20,049 nucleotides of DNA from JAVBPA01 sp031549925 (GTDB lineage: Bacteria; Bacillota; Clostridia; Oscillospirales; CAG-272), in NCBI GenBank assembly GCA_031549925.1, contig JAVBPA010000021.1, positions 1 to 20,049 of the forward strand. Direction: 5' to 3'. Below the pieces are notes generated by a model. That model ran no database searches. It was given only the letters and a program-made list of their open reading frames with translations, and was not told the origin of the DNA. Made by a program: the position numbers and the translations under genes. Positions 7,844-13,530 of the stretch are shown here, one piece after another; positions within the stretch are counted from its first letter, which is position 1; the number at the start of each line of letters is the position of its first letter.

Positions 7844-8053
7844 ATGTCAGAAGAAAAAAAATGCGAATGCTGCTGCGATGAAAAAGAAGAATTAACCGAA
7901 GAAGAACTGGATAAAGTTGCCGGTGGTTACATGAAAGACGGCATATGGCATTGCGAATTTTGCGGAGTAGCCTTTCCCGATGTAAAAACGAACAGAAACA
8001 TATTAGACCATTATTTAGCATGTGATAAAGGACCCTATTATAAGAAAAAATAG
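7844..8053 (+). CDS. Candidate precursor peptide B: double-glycine leader with zinc-knuckle-like core (69 aa)
   Basis: Strong AGGAGG 8 bases before the ATG. The leader is acidic, carries a Cys-rich patch (CECCC, residues 7-11), then ELTEEELDKVAGG with Gly27-Gly28, the classical double-glycine leader ending found in bacteriocin-type and Nif11-like precursors. The 41-residue core YMKDGIWHCEFCG... contains C37-x2-C40 and H56-x3-C60, a spacing that resembles a C2HC zinc knuckle, and ends in a basic YYKKK. It is the first gene of the unit that includes radical SAM 2, so it may be a second substrate class. The usual partner for such leaders, a C39-peptidase ABC exporter, is not in the window. A small zinc-binding helper protein is the alternative. 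Confidence 0.75.
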   Translation: MSEEKKCECCCDEKEELTEEELDKVAGGYMKDGIWHCEFCGVAFPDVKTNRNILDHYLACDKGPYYKKK

Positions 8054-8059
8054 AAAATT

Positions 8060-8080
8060 AACCGCCTTAAACGGCGGTTT
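8060..8080 (+). terminator. Hairpin between precursor B and radical SAM 2 (likely partial terminator)
   Basis: AACCGCC (8060-8066), a 6-base loop, GGCGGTT (8073-8079). The T run is short (TTTGTG), so it should allow read-through. Such hairpins often let a precursor mRNA outnumber the enzyme mRNA behind it. It could also simply stabilise the 3' end of the precursor message. Confidence 0.6.
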
Positions 8081-8096
8081 GTGATATCGGTGAAAA

Positions 8097-9242
8097 ATGT
8101 TAATAAGTCATAACGGTATTATCGAAAACGGAAGCCCTACGATGACCCGACTTTATCAAAAGGCATTAAATCAAAAAAAACCTATTACCTGTATGATCGG
8201 ATTGACTTATTATTGCAATTTGCAATGTAAAATGTGCGCTTTCTCGTATCCGAAGAACAGCAAAAAATGCGGGGATATGATCTCCGCTGAGCAATGGAAA
8301 GCTTTACTTTTGCAATTAAAAGACAACGGAATCGTTGATTTGGCGATAACAGGCGGAGAACCGCTTTCGAAACCGGATTTTACGGAAATATATTTATTCG
8401 CTTATAATCTTGGCTTTAAAATAACAATTAAAACAAACGCGACCTTGGTTGATGAAAAAATTAAAGAAGTATTTTCTAAATATCCTCCGTTAAATACAAT
8501 GATTACGATATACGGAGGTTCGCCGGAAACATACAAAAAAGTTACTGGACAAGCTGGCGGTTATGAACGGGTTTTTGATGCCATAGAATTTTTTCGTACA
8601 ATAAAAACGAAATTAATATTGACATTAACGCTGATTAAAGAAAATGTACACGATATACCTCTTATATTAAATAAACTGCAGCCGTTAAATTTGAGGGTCT
8701 CTCTTTGTACAGATATACACAAACATATAAACAATGAAATAGTAACAGATTATTATAATTCCAGGCTTTCTCCGGCTCAGCGTATATGTCTGCATAATTA
8801 TTACCTCAATGAATCCGAACAAGCTCTGGCGGAAGCCGAAATTTTAGAAAAAGAGTTATCTCGAAGAGAACCCGATTTTATATCAGAAAACAGCAGCAGA
8901 GAACCAAAGTCTGAAAAAACATACTGCCTTGACGCTCTATTAGGCTTCTTCCTTGACGCCGACGGTTCGATGCGTTATTGTCAGGAATACATAACACCAA
9001 AACAATATCCGCTTGAAATCGGAATTGCGAAATCATGGGAGAATATGTATTCGGAAATGGATAATTATTATTTTTCTCCGCAAATGTGCAACGATTGTAA
9101 ATATAAAAAATATTGCGTTACAAATTGTCCTGCGAGATTGGTTTTAAACGGAATGGGTACAGAATCAATCGATAAATATACTTGCGATTACGCGTTTTTA
9201 AATATGATTTATAAAGAAGAATATAAAAAGAATGATAAATAG
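8097..9242 (+). CDS. Radical SAM/SPASM peptide-modifying enzyme 2
   Basis: The 381-residue protein has C40-x3-C44-x2-C47 (YYCNLQCKMCAF), GGE at 86-88, and SPASM cysteines C277, GX4C ending at C295, C331-x2-C334-x5-C340-x3-C344, and C363. It therefore has the same three-cluster build as enzyme 1 and aligns with it along the whole chain (for instance the shared LYG/IYG-x-S-x-ETYK segment near 138-147). The C-terminal C-x3-C spacing differs from enzyme 1 (C-x2-C). ATG 8097 is preceded by a GGTG site; an in-frame ATG at codon 16 is an alternative start. Three Cys peptides follow within 9 bases, and precursor B precedes it. It probably acts on one or more of them; the chemistry is not predictable here. 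Confidence 0.9.
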   Translation: MLISHNGIIENGSPTMTRLYQKALNQKKPITCMIGLTYYCNLQCKMCAFSYPKNSKKCGDMISAEQWKALLLQLKDNGIVDLAITGGEPLSKPDFTEIYLFAYNLGFKITIKTNATLVDEKIKEVFSKYPPLNTMITIYGGSPETYKKVTGQAGGYERVFDAIEFFRTIKTKLILTLTLIKENVHDIPLILNKLQPLNLRVSLCTDIHKHINNEIVTDYYNSRLSPAQRICLHNYYLNESEQALAEAEILEKELSRREPDFISENSSREPKSEKTYCLDALLGFFLDADGSMRYCQEYITPKQYPLEIGIAKSWENMYSEMDNYYFSPQMCNDCKYKKYCVTNCPARLVLNGMGTESIDKYTCDYAFLNMIYKEEYKKNDK

Positions 9243-9250
9243 GTTAATAT

Positions 9251-9490
9251 ATGATGAAAAAGTATATTTCACCAACTTTGACATTCGAGTACACTATTCA
9301 AGATACCAGTATAAGCAGCGCTATTATTATATGCAAAGATTGTCCGGAACTTCAAGGTAAAACGTTAGGTTCGGATTTATGCGCTCCATCATTTCATCCT
9401 TTAGCAACGACAGAGTATTTTGTTATTATTGACGGGTTTTATCATACTTGCGCAATGGATGGACTTGCTTGCGGTATAAATGAAAAATAA
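9251..9490 (+). CDS. Candidate precursor peptide C (79 aa)
   Basis: It starts 9 bases after radical SAM 2. Two ATG codons are adjacent (9251, 9254); the second gives MKKYISP, aligning exactly with peptide D. Leader: MKKY, Pro7, Glu12, Asp17-Thr18-x-Ile. The core has C-x2-C (CKDC), then G-S-D-L-C-A-P, then G-F-Y-H-T-C-A...L-A-C-G: five Cys. Peptides C and D share all of these positions, so they are tandem paralogues. No signal peptide and no double glycine, so a different leader removal is needed; the S26-type peptidase of the island is a candidate. Confidence 0.78.
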   Translation: MMKKYISPTLTFEYTIQDTSISSAIIICKDCPELQGKTLGSDLCAPSFHPLATTEYFVIIDGFYHTCAMDGLACGINEK

Positions 9491-9510
9491 AATAAGGAGG
9501 TTAATAAATA

Positions 9511-9732
9511 ATGAAAAAATATATTGTGCCAATGATAACAGTCGAATATATTATCCAAGACACTAACATAAGCAGTGTTACATTATGTGAAATATGTGAA
9601 ACTGACGGCTATCTACCAGGTGAGGATTTATGTGCTCCTACATATGGCGGAACAACAACGCATTTGGTATTAAAAAACGGTTATTACCATGCATGTGCAC
9701 AGTTTGGACCCGCTTGCGGTGAAACTAAATAA
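9511..9732 (+). CDS. Candidate precursor peptide D (73 aa)
   Basis: The ATG has a GGAGG site 11 bases upstream. The peptide is a paralogue of C: leader MKKYIVP...E...QDTNISS, and a core with C-x2-C (CEIC), G-E-D-L-C-A-P and G-Y-Y-H-A-C-A...P-A-C-G. The five Cys are at matching places while the spacer residues differ, the usual pattern of a modified peptide family with conserved crosslink sites and variable loops. It lies 20 bases after C. Confidence 0.78.
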   Translation: MKKYIVPMITVEYIIQDTNISSVTLCEICETDGYLPGEDLCAPTYGGTTTHLVLKNGYYHACAQFGPACGETK

Positions 9733-9763
9733 ATTATTATTTTAATAAAACGGTGATAATATT

Positions 9764-10030
9764 ATGAAAAGAATTTATACAATTCCTAAAATGGAATTTG
9801 AAAAATTTGTACCTGACACAAATATATTAAGTGCTCCTTTAGTAGGTTGTTATCTCTGTTTAACAGATGAAAGCGCAATCACTGCTCCGAATGAAGCATA
9901 TCCAATAGATGTTACTTCTGATTATCAAGCGGATATTATAGTTCCTGCAGGATCTGAAATAACTTGGACTTGCAACGGAAGTTATGGAAACGAAGTTGCA
10001 TGTGATTATATAGGACCTAAAACACAATAA
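9764..10030 (+). CDS. Candidate precursor peptide E (88 aa)
   Basis: Third peptide of the tandem set. It keeps the leader pattern (MKR, Tyr5, Pro8, Glu13, Asp18-Thr19-x-Ile) and the C-x2-C pair (CYLC), an Ala-Pro where C and D have C-A-P, and two late Cys (WTC, VAC), so four Cys in all. The Cys of the D-L-C-A-P block is Thr here, and the middle is longer. A GGTG-like site precedes the ATG. It is the most divergent of the three, and the last gene before the terminator. Confidence 0.75.
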   Translation: MKRIYTIPKMEFEKFVPDTNILSAPLVGCYLCLTDESAITAPNEAYPIDVTSDYQADIIVPAGSEITWTCNGSYGNEVACDYIGPKTQ

Positions 10031-10150
10031 TAATTATTATAATATTTAAATTTAATTTATATAAACATAAGTTTTTATGAATATAGTTATGTATAGTTCT
10101 TATTGTTTTTAAATGTATTTAAAAATATGATAAATTTAAATTTATACAAT

Positions 10151-10199
10151 AAGTCGTTTTTTATATTATACTCATCTTAATATAAATACGACTTTTTTT
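10151..10199 (+). terminator. Terminator closing the precursor B to E unit
   Basis: AAGTCGT (10151-10157) pairs with ACGACTT (10188-10194); inside it TATATTA pairs with TAATATA. Five further T follow. The hairpin is long and AT-rich with a GC-bearing base. Confidence 0.8.
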
Positions 10200-10216
10200 A
10201 TTGATAAAAATATTTA

Positions 10217-10245
10217 TTGACTTAAAACAAAAAATATAATATAAT
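10217..10245 (+). promoter_or_regulatory. Promoter of the thioredoxin / peptidase / PqqD unit
   Basis: TTGACT (10217-10222), a 17-base spacer and TATAAT (10240-10245). Transcription would start near 10252, about 40 bases before the ATG at 10291. Confidence 0.7.
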
Positions 10246-10290
10246 ATTGTTCGAAATCATATTATTTTATACATAAGAAAGCAGAATCAT

Positions 10291-10932
10291 ATGGATAATA
10301 ACGATAATATTCCGGAAATAAATTCTTCTCCGGATTTAAAAGAAGCAATGCCGCAGCAGCCGAAGAGAAAATCCCAAACAAAATTAATTTTATTATTTGT
10401 TTTCGTCTTTTTAGCAGGAGGGTTTATCGGATGGAGGGTAATGGTACGCGTTTGGCCGGTTATAAAACCTGCTATAATGACAAACATTGTATATAAAATA
10501 ATACCGTCACTCGAACCGGAAGCAAAAATTGTAGAGCCCGAATTATACACCGCCCGTTCTACCGCGGCGACAAGCGATAAATTCGGCCCGACTGACACGG
10601 TCATTTATTATTTATACAAAGATTATTGCCCTTATTGCAAAGCAATCTCCCCTCTTTTCGATGAAATGCCCGATATAATACGCTTAGCTGACGGAACGGA
10701 AAGTAAGGTTTATATTATAGCAATCGAAAAGCAAACCGAAGAAGGACTTGCTCTGTGCGAATATTATTACGAAAACTTTTCAATAACAGAAGATGAAAGA
10801 TATGTCCCCGCTCTCGTTATCGGTTCAACTTATCTGTTCGGATCCAACGAAATAATGGGTGGATTATATCCCGCAATTCTCAGCGGAGAGGGTCTCAAAA
10901 CTCCGATGCTCGGTGACAACACGAGAAGCTGA
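10291..10932 (+). CDS. Membrane-anchored thioredoxin-like protein (CPYC)
   Basis: 213 residues: a polar, Pro-rich head (1-30), one membrane anchor (about 31-49, LILLFVFVFLAGGFIGW), a linker, then a thioredoxin-fold part with YCPYC (active Cys113 and Cys116) and a later YVPALVIG that fits the cis-Pro strand. The redox domain is probably extracytoplasmic, going by the basic residues (KRK) before the anchor. Given the five Cys-bearing peptides upstream, it may form, break or protect their disulfides. CPYC is the motif of glutaredoxins, but the length and anchor argue against a plain glutaredoxin. It is 18 bases upstream of the peptidase gene. Confidence 0.82.
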   Translation: MDNNDNIPEINSSPDLKEAMPQQPKRKSQTKLILLFVFVFLAGGFIGWRVMVRVWPVIKPAIMTNIVYKIIPSLEPEAKIVEPELYTARSTAATSDKFGPTDTVIYYLYKDYCPYCKAISPLFDEMPDIIRLADGTESKVYIIAIEKQTEEGLALCEYYYENFSITEDERYVPALVIGSTYLFGSNEIMGGLYPAILSGEGLKTPMLGDNTRS

Positions 10933-10950
10933 TAATTTTATTAATCAATT

Positions 10951-11499
10951 ATGGATTTAAATGCAAACAATATAAAAAAGATACCTACAGAGATATATTT
11001 TTCGATAATAAAAGAAAGTCTTCAAAAAACCGGAACCGCGATGGTACGCGTTACCGGAGTGAGCATGAAATCATTTTTATTTCCTGTCCGTGATACAATT
11101 TCTCTCATTGCCTTTGATCCGGAAGCTAAAAAAAATGATACGTTTAAAAAAGGCGATATTGTATTATTTGACACCAAAAGAGGCAGATATATCCTCCATC
11201 GTGTTACAAAAGTATATTATGAAACAGATAAAACCCCTTTCATGTTTAATATGAGAGGAGATAACACGGATTCCGGTGAAAATAATTATCCCTGCTCGGA
11301 AATTGTCGGTATTGTAAATTATGTTATACGCAACGGAAAAAAAATCGAAAGAAATTCGTTTGTTTGGAATTTATATAAATTTTTAGCTCCGTTCCGTCTT
11401 ATTTACCGGTTTTTGTGGTATCGCACTACAAGACGCGTTCTTGCGAAGATATACAGATTCTTTTTCCCGCGGAAACCGGATGACACAAAAAAAGATTGA
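10951..11499 (+). CDS. S26 (SipW-like) signal-peptidase-type protease
   Basis: The 182-residue protein has the signal peptidase layout: VTGVSMKSFLFP with the expected nucleophile Ser38, GDIVLFD (68-74), ILHRVTKV with His83 where type I bacterial enzymes have Lys, and MRGDNTDS (101-108). The Ser/His arrangement is that of the SipW/ER group. The region after about 140 is rich in aromatic and basic residues and may be a membrane-associating tail. Usual N-terminal membrane anchor is absent. Peptidases of this kind recur in Firmicute peptide-modification clusters, where leader removal is the assumed task. This is inferred; cleavage site unknown. It is followed closely by the PqqD-like gene. Confidence 0.82.
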   Translation: MDLNANNIKKIPTEIYFSIIKESLQKTGTAMVRVTGVSMKSFLFPVRDTISLIAFDPEAKKNDTFKKGDIVLFDTKRGRYILHRVTKVYYETDKTPFMFNMRGDNTDSGENNYPCSEIVGIVNYVIRNGKKIERNSFVWNLYKFLAPFRLIYRFLWYRTTRRVLAKIYRFFFPRKPDDTKKD

Positions 11500-11515
11500 G
11501 GATTATAATAAAGTT

Positions 11516-11794
11516 ATGGATGAAAAAGTTTATAAAATAAAAGAAGGATATATTGTCCGCAATATCCTTGATGAATACATCATTGTTCCGGTAGGGGAAG
11601 CCGCGTCTGACGATACATATGTCATGAGCGTAAATGAATCTGGGCATTTCCTATGGTCATTACTGGAAAGCGGAGCGACGGTTGAATTACTGCTCGAAAA
11701 AATGCTGGAGGAATACGAAGTAGATGAGGAAACAGCACAGAATGATATAAATAAATTCGTCACCCTGCTGAATGAAAAAAATATTTTAGAATAA
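11516..11794 (+). CDS. PqqD-like peptide-binding protein (RRE chaperone)
   Basis: The 92-residue form from ATG 11516 has the PqqD pattern: YKIKEGYIVRNI, EYIIVPVG, then MSVNESGHFLWSLLESG, an acidic helix ending in EEYEVDEETAQND and a closing LLNEKNIL. PqqD-type proteins bind the leader of a precursor peptide and deliver it to the radical SAM enzyme. Neither radical SAM enzyme here seems to carry a PqqD domain of its own, so this may serve both. The frame is open upstream, and ATG 11480 (overlapping the peptidase gene) is an alternative start; 11516 was chosen because the family usually begins just before the KEG segment and a GAGG lies upstream, if rather far (14 bases). Confidence 0.85.
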   Translation: MDEKVYKIKEGYIVRNILDEYIIVPVGEAASDDTYVMSVNESGHFLWSLLESGATVELLLEKMLEEYEVDEETAQNDINKFVTLLNEKNILE

Positions 11795-11796
11795 AC

Positions 11797-11831
11797 AAAA
11801 CGGTCTGCTTTTATTATAGGCAGACCGTTTT
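11797..11831. terminator. Bidirectional terminator between the island and the MerR gene
   Basis: AAAACGGTCTGC (11797-11808) and GCAGACCGTTTT (11820-11831) are a perfect 12-bp inverted repeat with an 11-base loop, giving T runs on both strands. It lies between the convergent PqqD-like and MerR genes. Confidence 0.85.
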
Positions 11832-11851
11832 AAAAAACGTTAATTTTGTCA

Positions 11852-11898
11852 AAAGTTTTGCGGAGCTTTTTCAAAAGCGACCGCGTCCCAGTAACCTT
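11852..11898 (-). repeat. Dispersed repeat, copy 1
   Basis: Read leftward it begins AAGGTTACTGGGAC, continues GCGGTCGCTTTTGAAAAAGC and ends TCCGCAAAACTTT (47 bases). A near copy lies rightward at 19578-19625, with the first 9 and last 33 bases alike except for one change, and differences in the 5-6 bases between. In the frame starting one codon before GGTTAC it would read E-G-Y-W-D-A-V-A-F-E-K-A-P-Q-N-F. It sits 25 bases after the MerR stop. Confidence 0.8.
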
Positions 11899-11923
11899 CA
11901 TCTTCACTCTGAACGGTTTGTTT

Positions 11924-12682
11924 TTATTTTCCGCAGAATATTTTTACCGCGTCACGAAGAAATACAGCTCCTCCGGTAACGATTTTTTCATAATATTCGG
12001 TGAATCTTTCATCGTCTACATACATTTGTGTCACTCCCAGATGAGCTTCAACGGAATAAGAAGCCCAAAAATGACACAGCCATTCTTTGTGCAGCTGACA
12101 TGCTTTTTGCGCGGTTTCACTTGCCGGATCACCTGTTTCAACTGCCGCTTTTAATGTTTCATTAAATCTAAGCGAAAGCTCCTGCACCGCTTCGTATTGC
12201 TCTTTTGTCATATTCATAAATTTTTTGTTGCTTGCTTTTATGTTTTCTTCGCCGTATTTTTCACGTATTTCATTGCCGTATTTCTTTTCGTTTTCATCCA
12301 AAAGCTTTTGTTTAAAACCATCAAATTTTTCTTTATCGCTCATATAAAAATCGCCTCCTCTGGCTTTTATACTTTTTTTGACATTGTCAATCAATAAATC
12401 AAGCTGTTCCCTTTTTTCGGTTAGCATTTTCAACTGCTTTGAAAGTGATTCATCGATATTAAAATTTTTTGTCATTATAATCGTATTGATATCTTCTAGC
12501 GAATAACCCAGCTCCCGGTAAAATAATATCTGCTGCAATTTATCGACTTCATCTTTTCCGTAAATTCTGTATCCGTTAGAGCTTATTCTATTCGGTTTTA
12601 ATAATCCGATTTGATCATAATAACGCAGTGTACGCGCGGTTACTCCGGATATACCGCATAACTTTTTTATTGTATATTCCAT
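11924..12682 (-). CDS. MerR-family regulator with TipAS effector-binding domain
   Basis: 252 residues. Residues 1-70 are a MerR winged helix: YTIKKLCGISGVTARTLRYY with the GLL and GYRIY wing segments. A dimer coiled coil follows (about 75-110), then a TipAS-type domain (about 130-250) with HKEWLCHFWASYSVEAHLGV and YVDDERFTEYYEKI. TipAS domains bind thiopeptides and other hydrophobic drugs in TipAL and Mta-type activators. The gene is convergent with the peptide-modification island and behind its own MerR-style promoter, so autoregulation is likely. Whether it senses the island's peptide is open; such regulators are common in Firmicutes without a biosynthetic partner. Confidence 0.9.
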   Translation of the reverse strand: MEYTIKKLCGISGVTARTLRYYDQIGLLKPNRISSNGYRIYGKDEVDKLQQILFYRELGYSLEDINTIIMTKNFNIDESLSKQLKMLTEKREQLDLLIDNVKKSIKARGGDFYMSDKEKFDGFKQKLLDENEKKYGNEIREKYGEENIKASNKKFMNMTKEQYEAVQELSLRFNETLKAAVETGDPASETAQKACQLHKEWLCHFWASYSVEAHLGVTQMYVDDERFTEYYEKIVTGGAVFLRDAVKIFCGK

Positions 12683-12704
12683 ATAATTTTTTCTCCCGCG
12701 TTTT

Positions 12705-12735
12705 ATTATAAACTATTACGCTGCGTTAATGTCAA
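12705..12735 (-). promoter_or_regulatory. MerR-type promoter with operator in a 19-base spacer
   Basis: Leftward: TTGACA (12735-12730), a 19-base spacer TTAACGCAGCGTAATAGTT, TATAAT (12710-12705). The overlong spacer is the hallmark of MerR-activated promoters. An imperfect dyad ATTAACGC-A-GCGTAAT starts in the -35 box and fills most of the spacer; it resembles, from memory, the Mta/TipA-type site (TAACGTTGCGTGAT). Confidence 0.8.
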
Positions 12736-12819
12736 TAGTTTTCCGAAATTATTTTTATAATAAATCACAACATTCCTTGCCTTCATTTCATAGAAGAATA
12801 TTGAATTATTCTGCGTTGA

Positions 12820-13377
12820 TTATATAATCCCAAAAAATTTTAAGAAAGCGTCATTGATAAGCGCAGCTATTTCATCGGGAGTTTCCCGGTTTTCTTTATT
12901 TAGCCACCGGCACATCAAAGAAAAGCCTCCGTTTACAATAAACACAAACAGATAATCAAGTTCTTCTTCATTTGTATACGTGCTGAATTTTGAGATAGTC
13001 TGCTTTATCTTCGGAAGATTTATTAATTTTTCTGGAAAAGCCGGGTCAATATTGTTATTGAACAATATACGGCATAATTCGATATTATTGTTTAAAAAAA
13101 CTATAATTTTAGTTAATTGAACAAGATTGCTCCCGTCTTTTATCCCGATTTCATTAATATCCAGATAACTGTCAATTTCTGTTATGACGTCATTTTCCAT
13201 ATCGGACAATAAATCATATTGACTGCCGTAATATTTATAAAATGTTGTACGGTTAATATCGGCTTTTTTACATATATCTCTCACGGATATTTTATGAATG
13301 TTAGCTTCTGAAAGCAAATTTATAAGACTGTTTTTTAATAGTTGTTTCGTGAGTCTTACCCTTTGATTTTCTCCCAT
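12820..13377 (-). CDS. TetR-family repressor
   Basis: 185 residues from ATG 13377. The start is chosen because a GGAGAA site lies upstream and MGENQRVRLTKQLLKNSLI is a usual beginning of this group; the frame is open 10 codons further to a GTG with no ribosome site. The DNA-binding part is clear: ISVRDICKKADINRTTFYKYY. The C-terminal effector part is of the TetR_C_7-like clostridial type, ligand unknown. It is divergent from the MMPL exporter gene with about 150 bases between, the classical layout of a repressor controlling an efflux pump and itself. Confidence 0.88.
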   Translation of the reverse strand: MGENQRVRLTKQLLKNSLINLLSEANIHKISVRDICKKADINRTTFYKYYGSQYDLLSDMENDVITEIDSYLDINEIGIKDGSNLVQLTKIIVFLNNNIELCRILFNNNIDPAFPEKLINLPKIKQTISKFSTYTNEEELDYLFVFIVNGGFSLMCRWLNKENRETPDEIAALINDAFLKFFGII

Positions 13378-13455
13378 AAAATAAATTTTCTCCGTTTTTG
13401 ACGACACTTTTTTAACATCTGTTTATTTTACACCCGATTTAAAATCAACAGTCGG

Positions 13456-13518
13456 TTGCAAAATAATAATAATCGCATTATAATACATAGTGTTGATAAT
13501 GTCAATTAAAACAGGAGG
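13456..13518 (+). promoter_or_regulatory. MMPL promoter, possible operator and ribosome site
   Basis: TTGCAA (13456-13461), a 17-base spacer, TATAAT (13479-13484). Just downstream, TTGATAATGTCAA (13493-13505) is a short imperfect dyad placed where a TetR repressor could block the start. AGGAGG at 13513-13518. A near-palindrome GATTTAAAATC (13436-13446) lies between the two genes and is another operator candidate. Operator assignments are inference. Confidence 0.58.
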
Positions 13519-13530
13519 TTATTATTTTTT

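Noticed and set aside
10031..10150. Small ORF or regulatory RNA after precursor E
   Set aside because: Only an 11-codon frame without a ribosome site and plain A/T sequence are present before the terminator.
5061..11831. Lasso peptide cluster, suggested by kinase plus PqqD-like protein
   Set aside because: No asparagine-synthetase-like cyclase or transglutaminase-like B2 protease is present, and the precursors are Cys-rich.
11846..12397. Open frames on the plus strand across the MerR gene
   Set aside because: They are antisense shadows of a clear MerR-TipAS coding sequence and look like low-complexity Phe-rich peptides.
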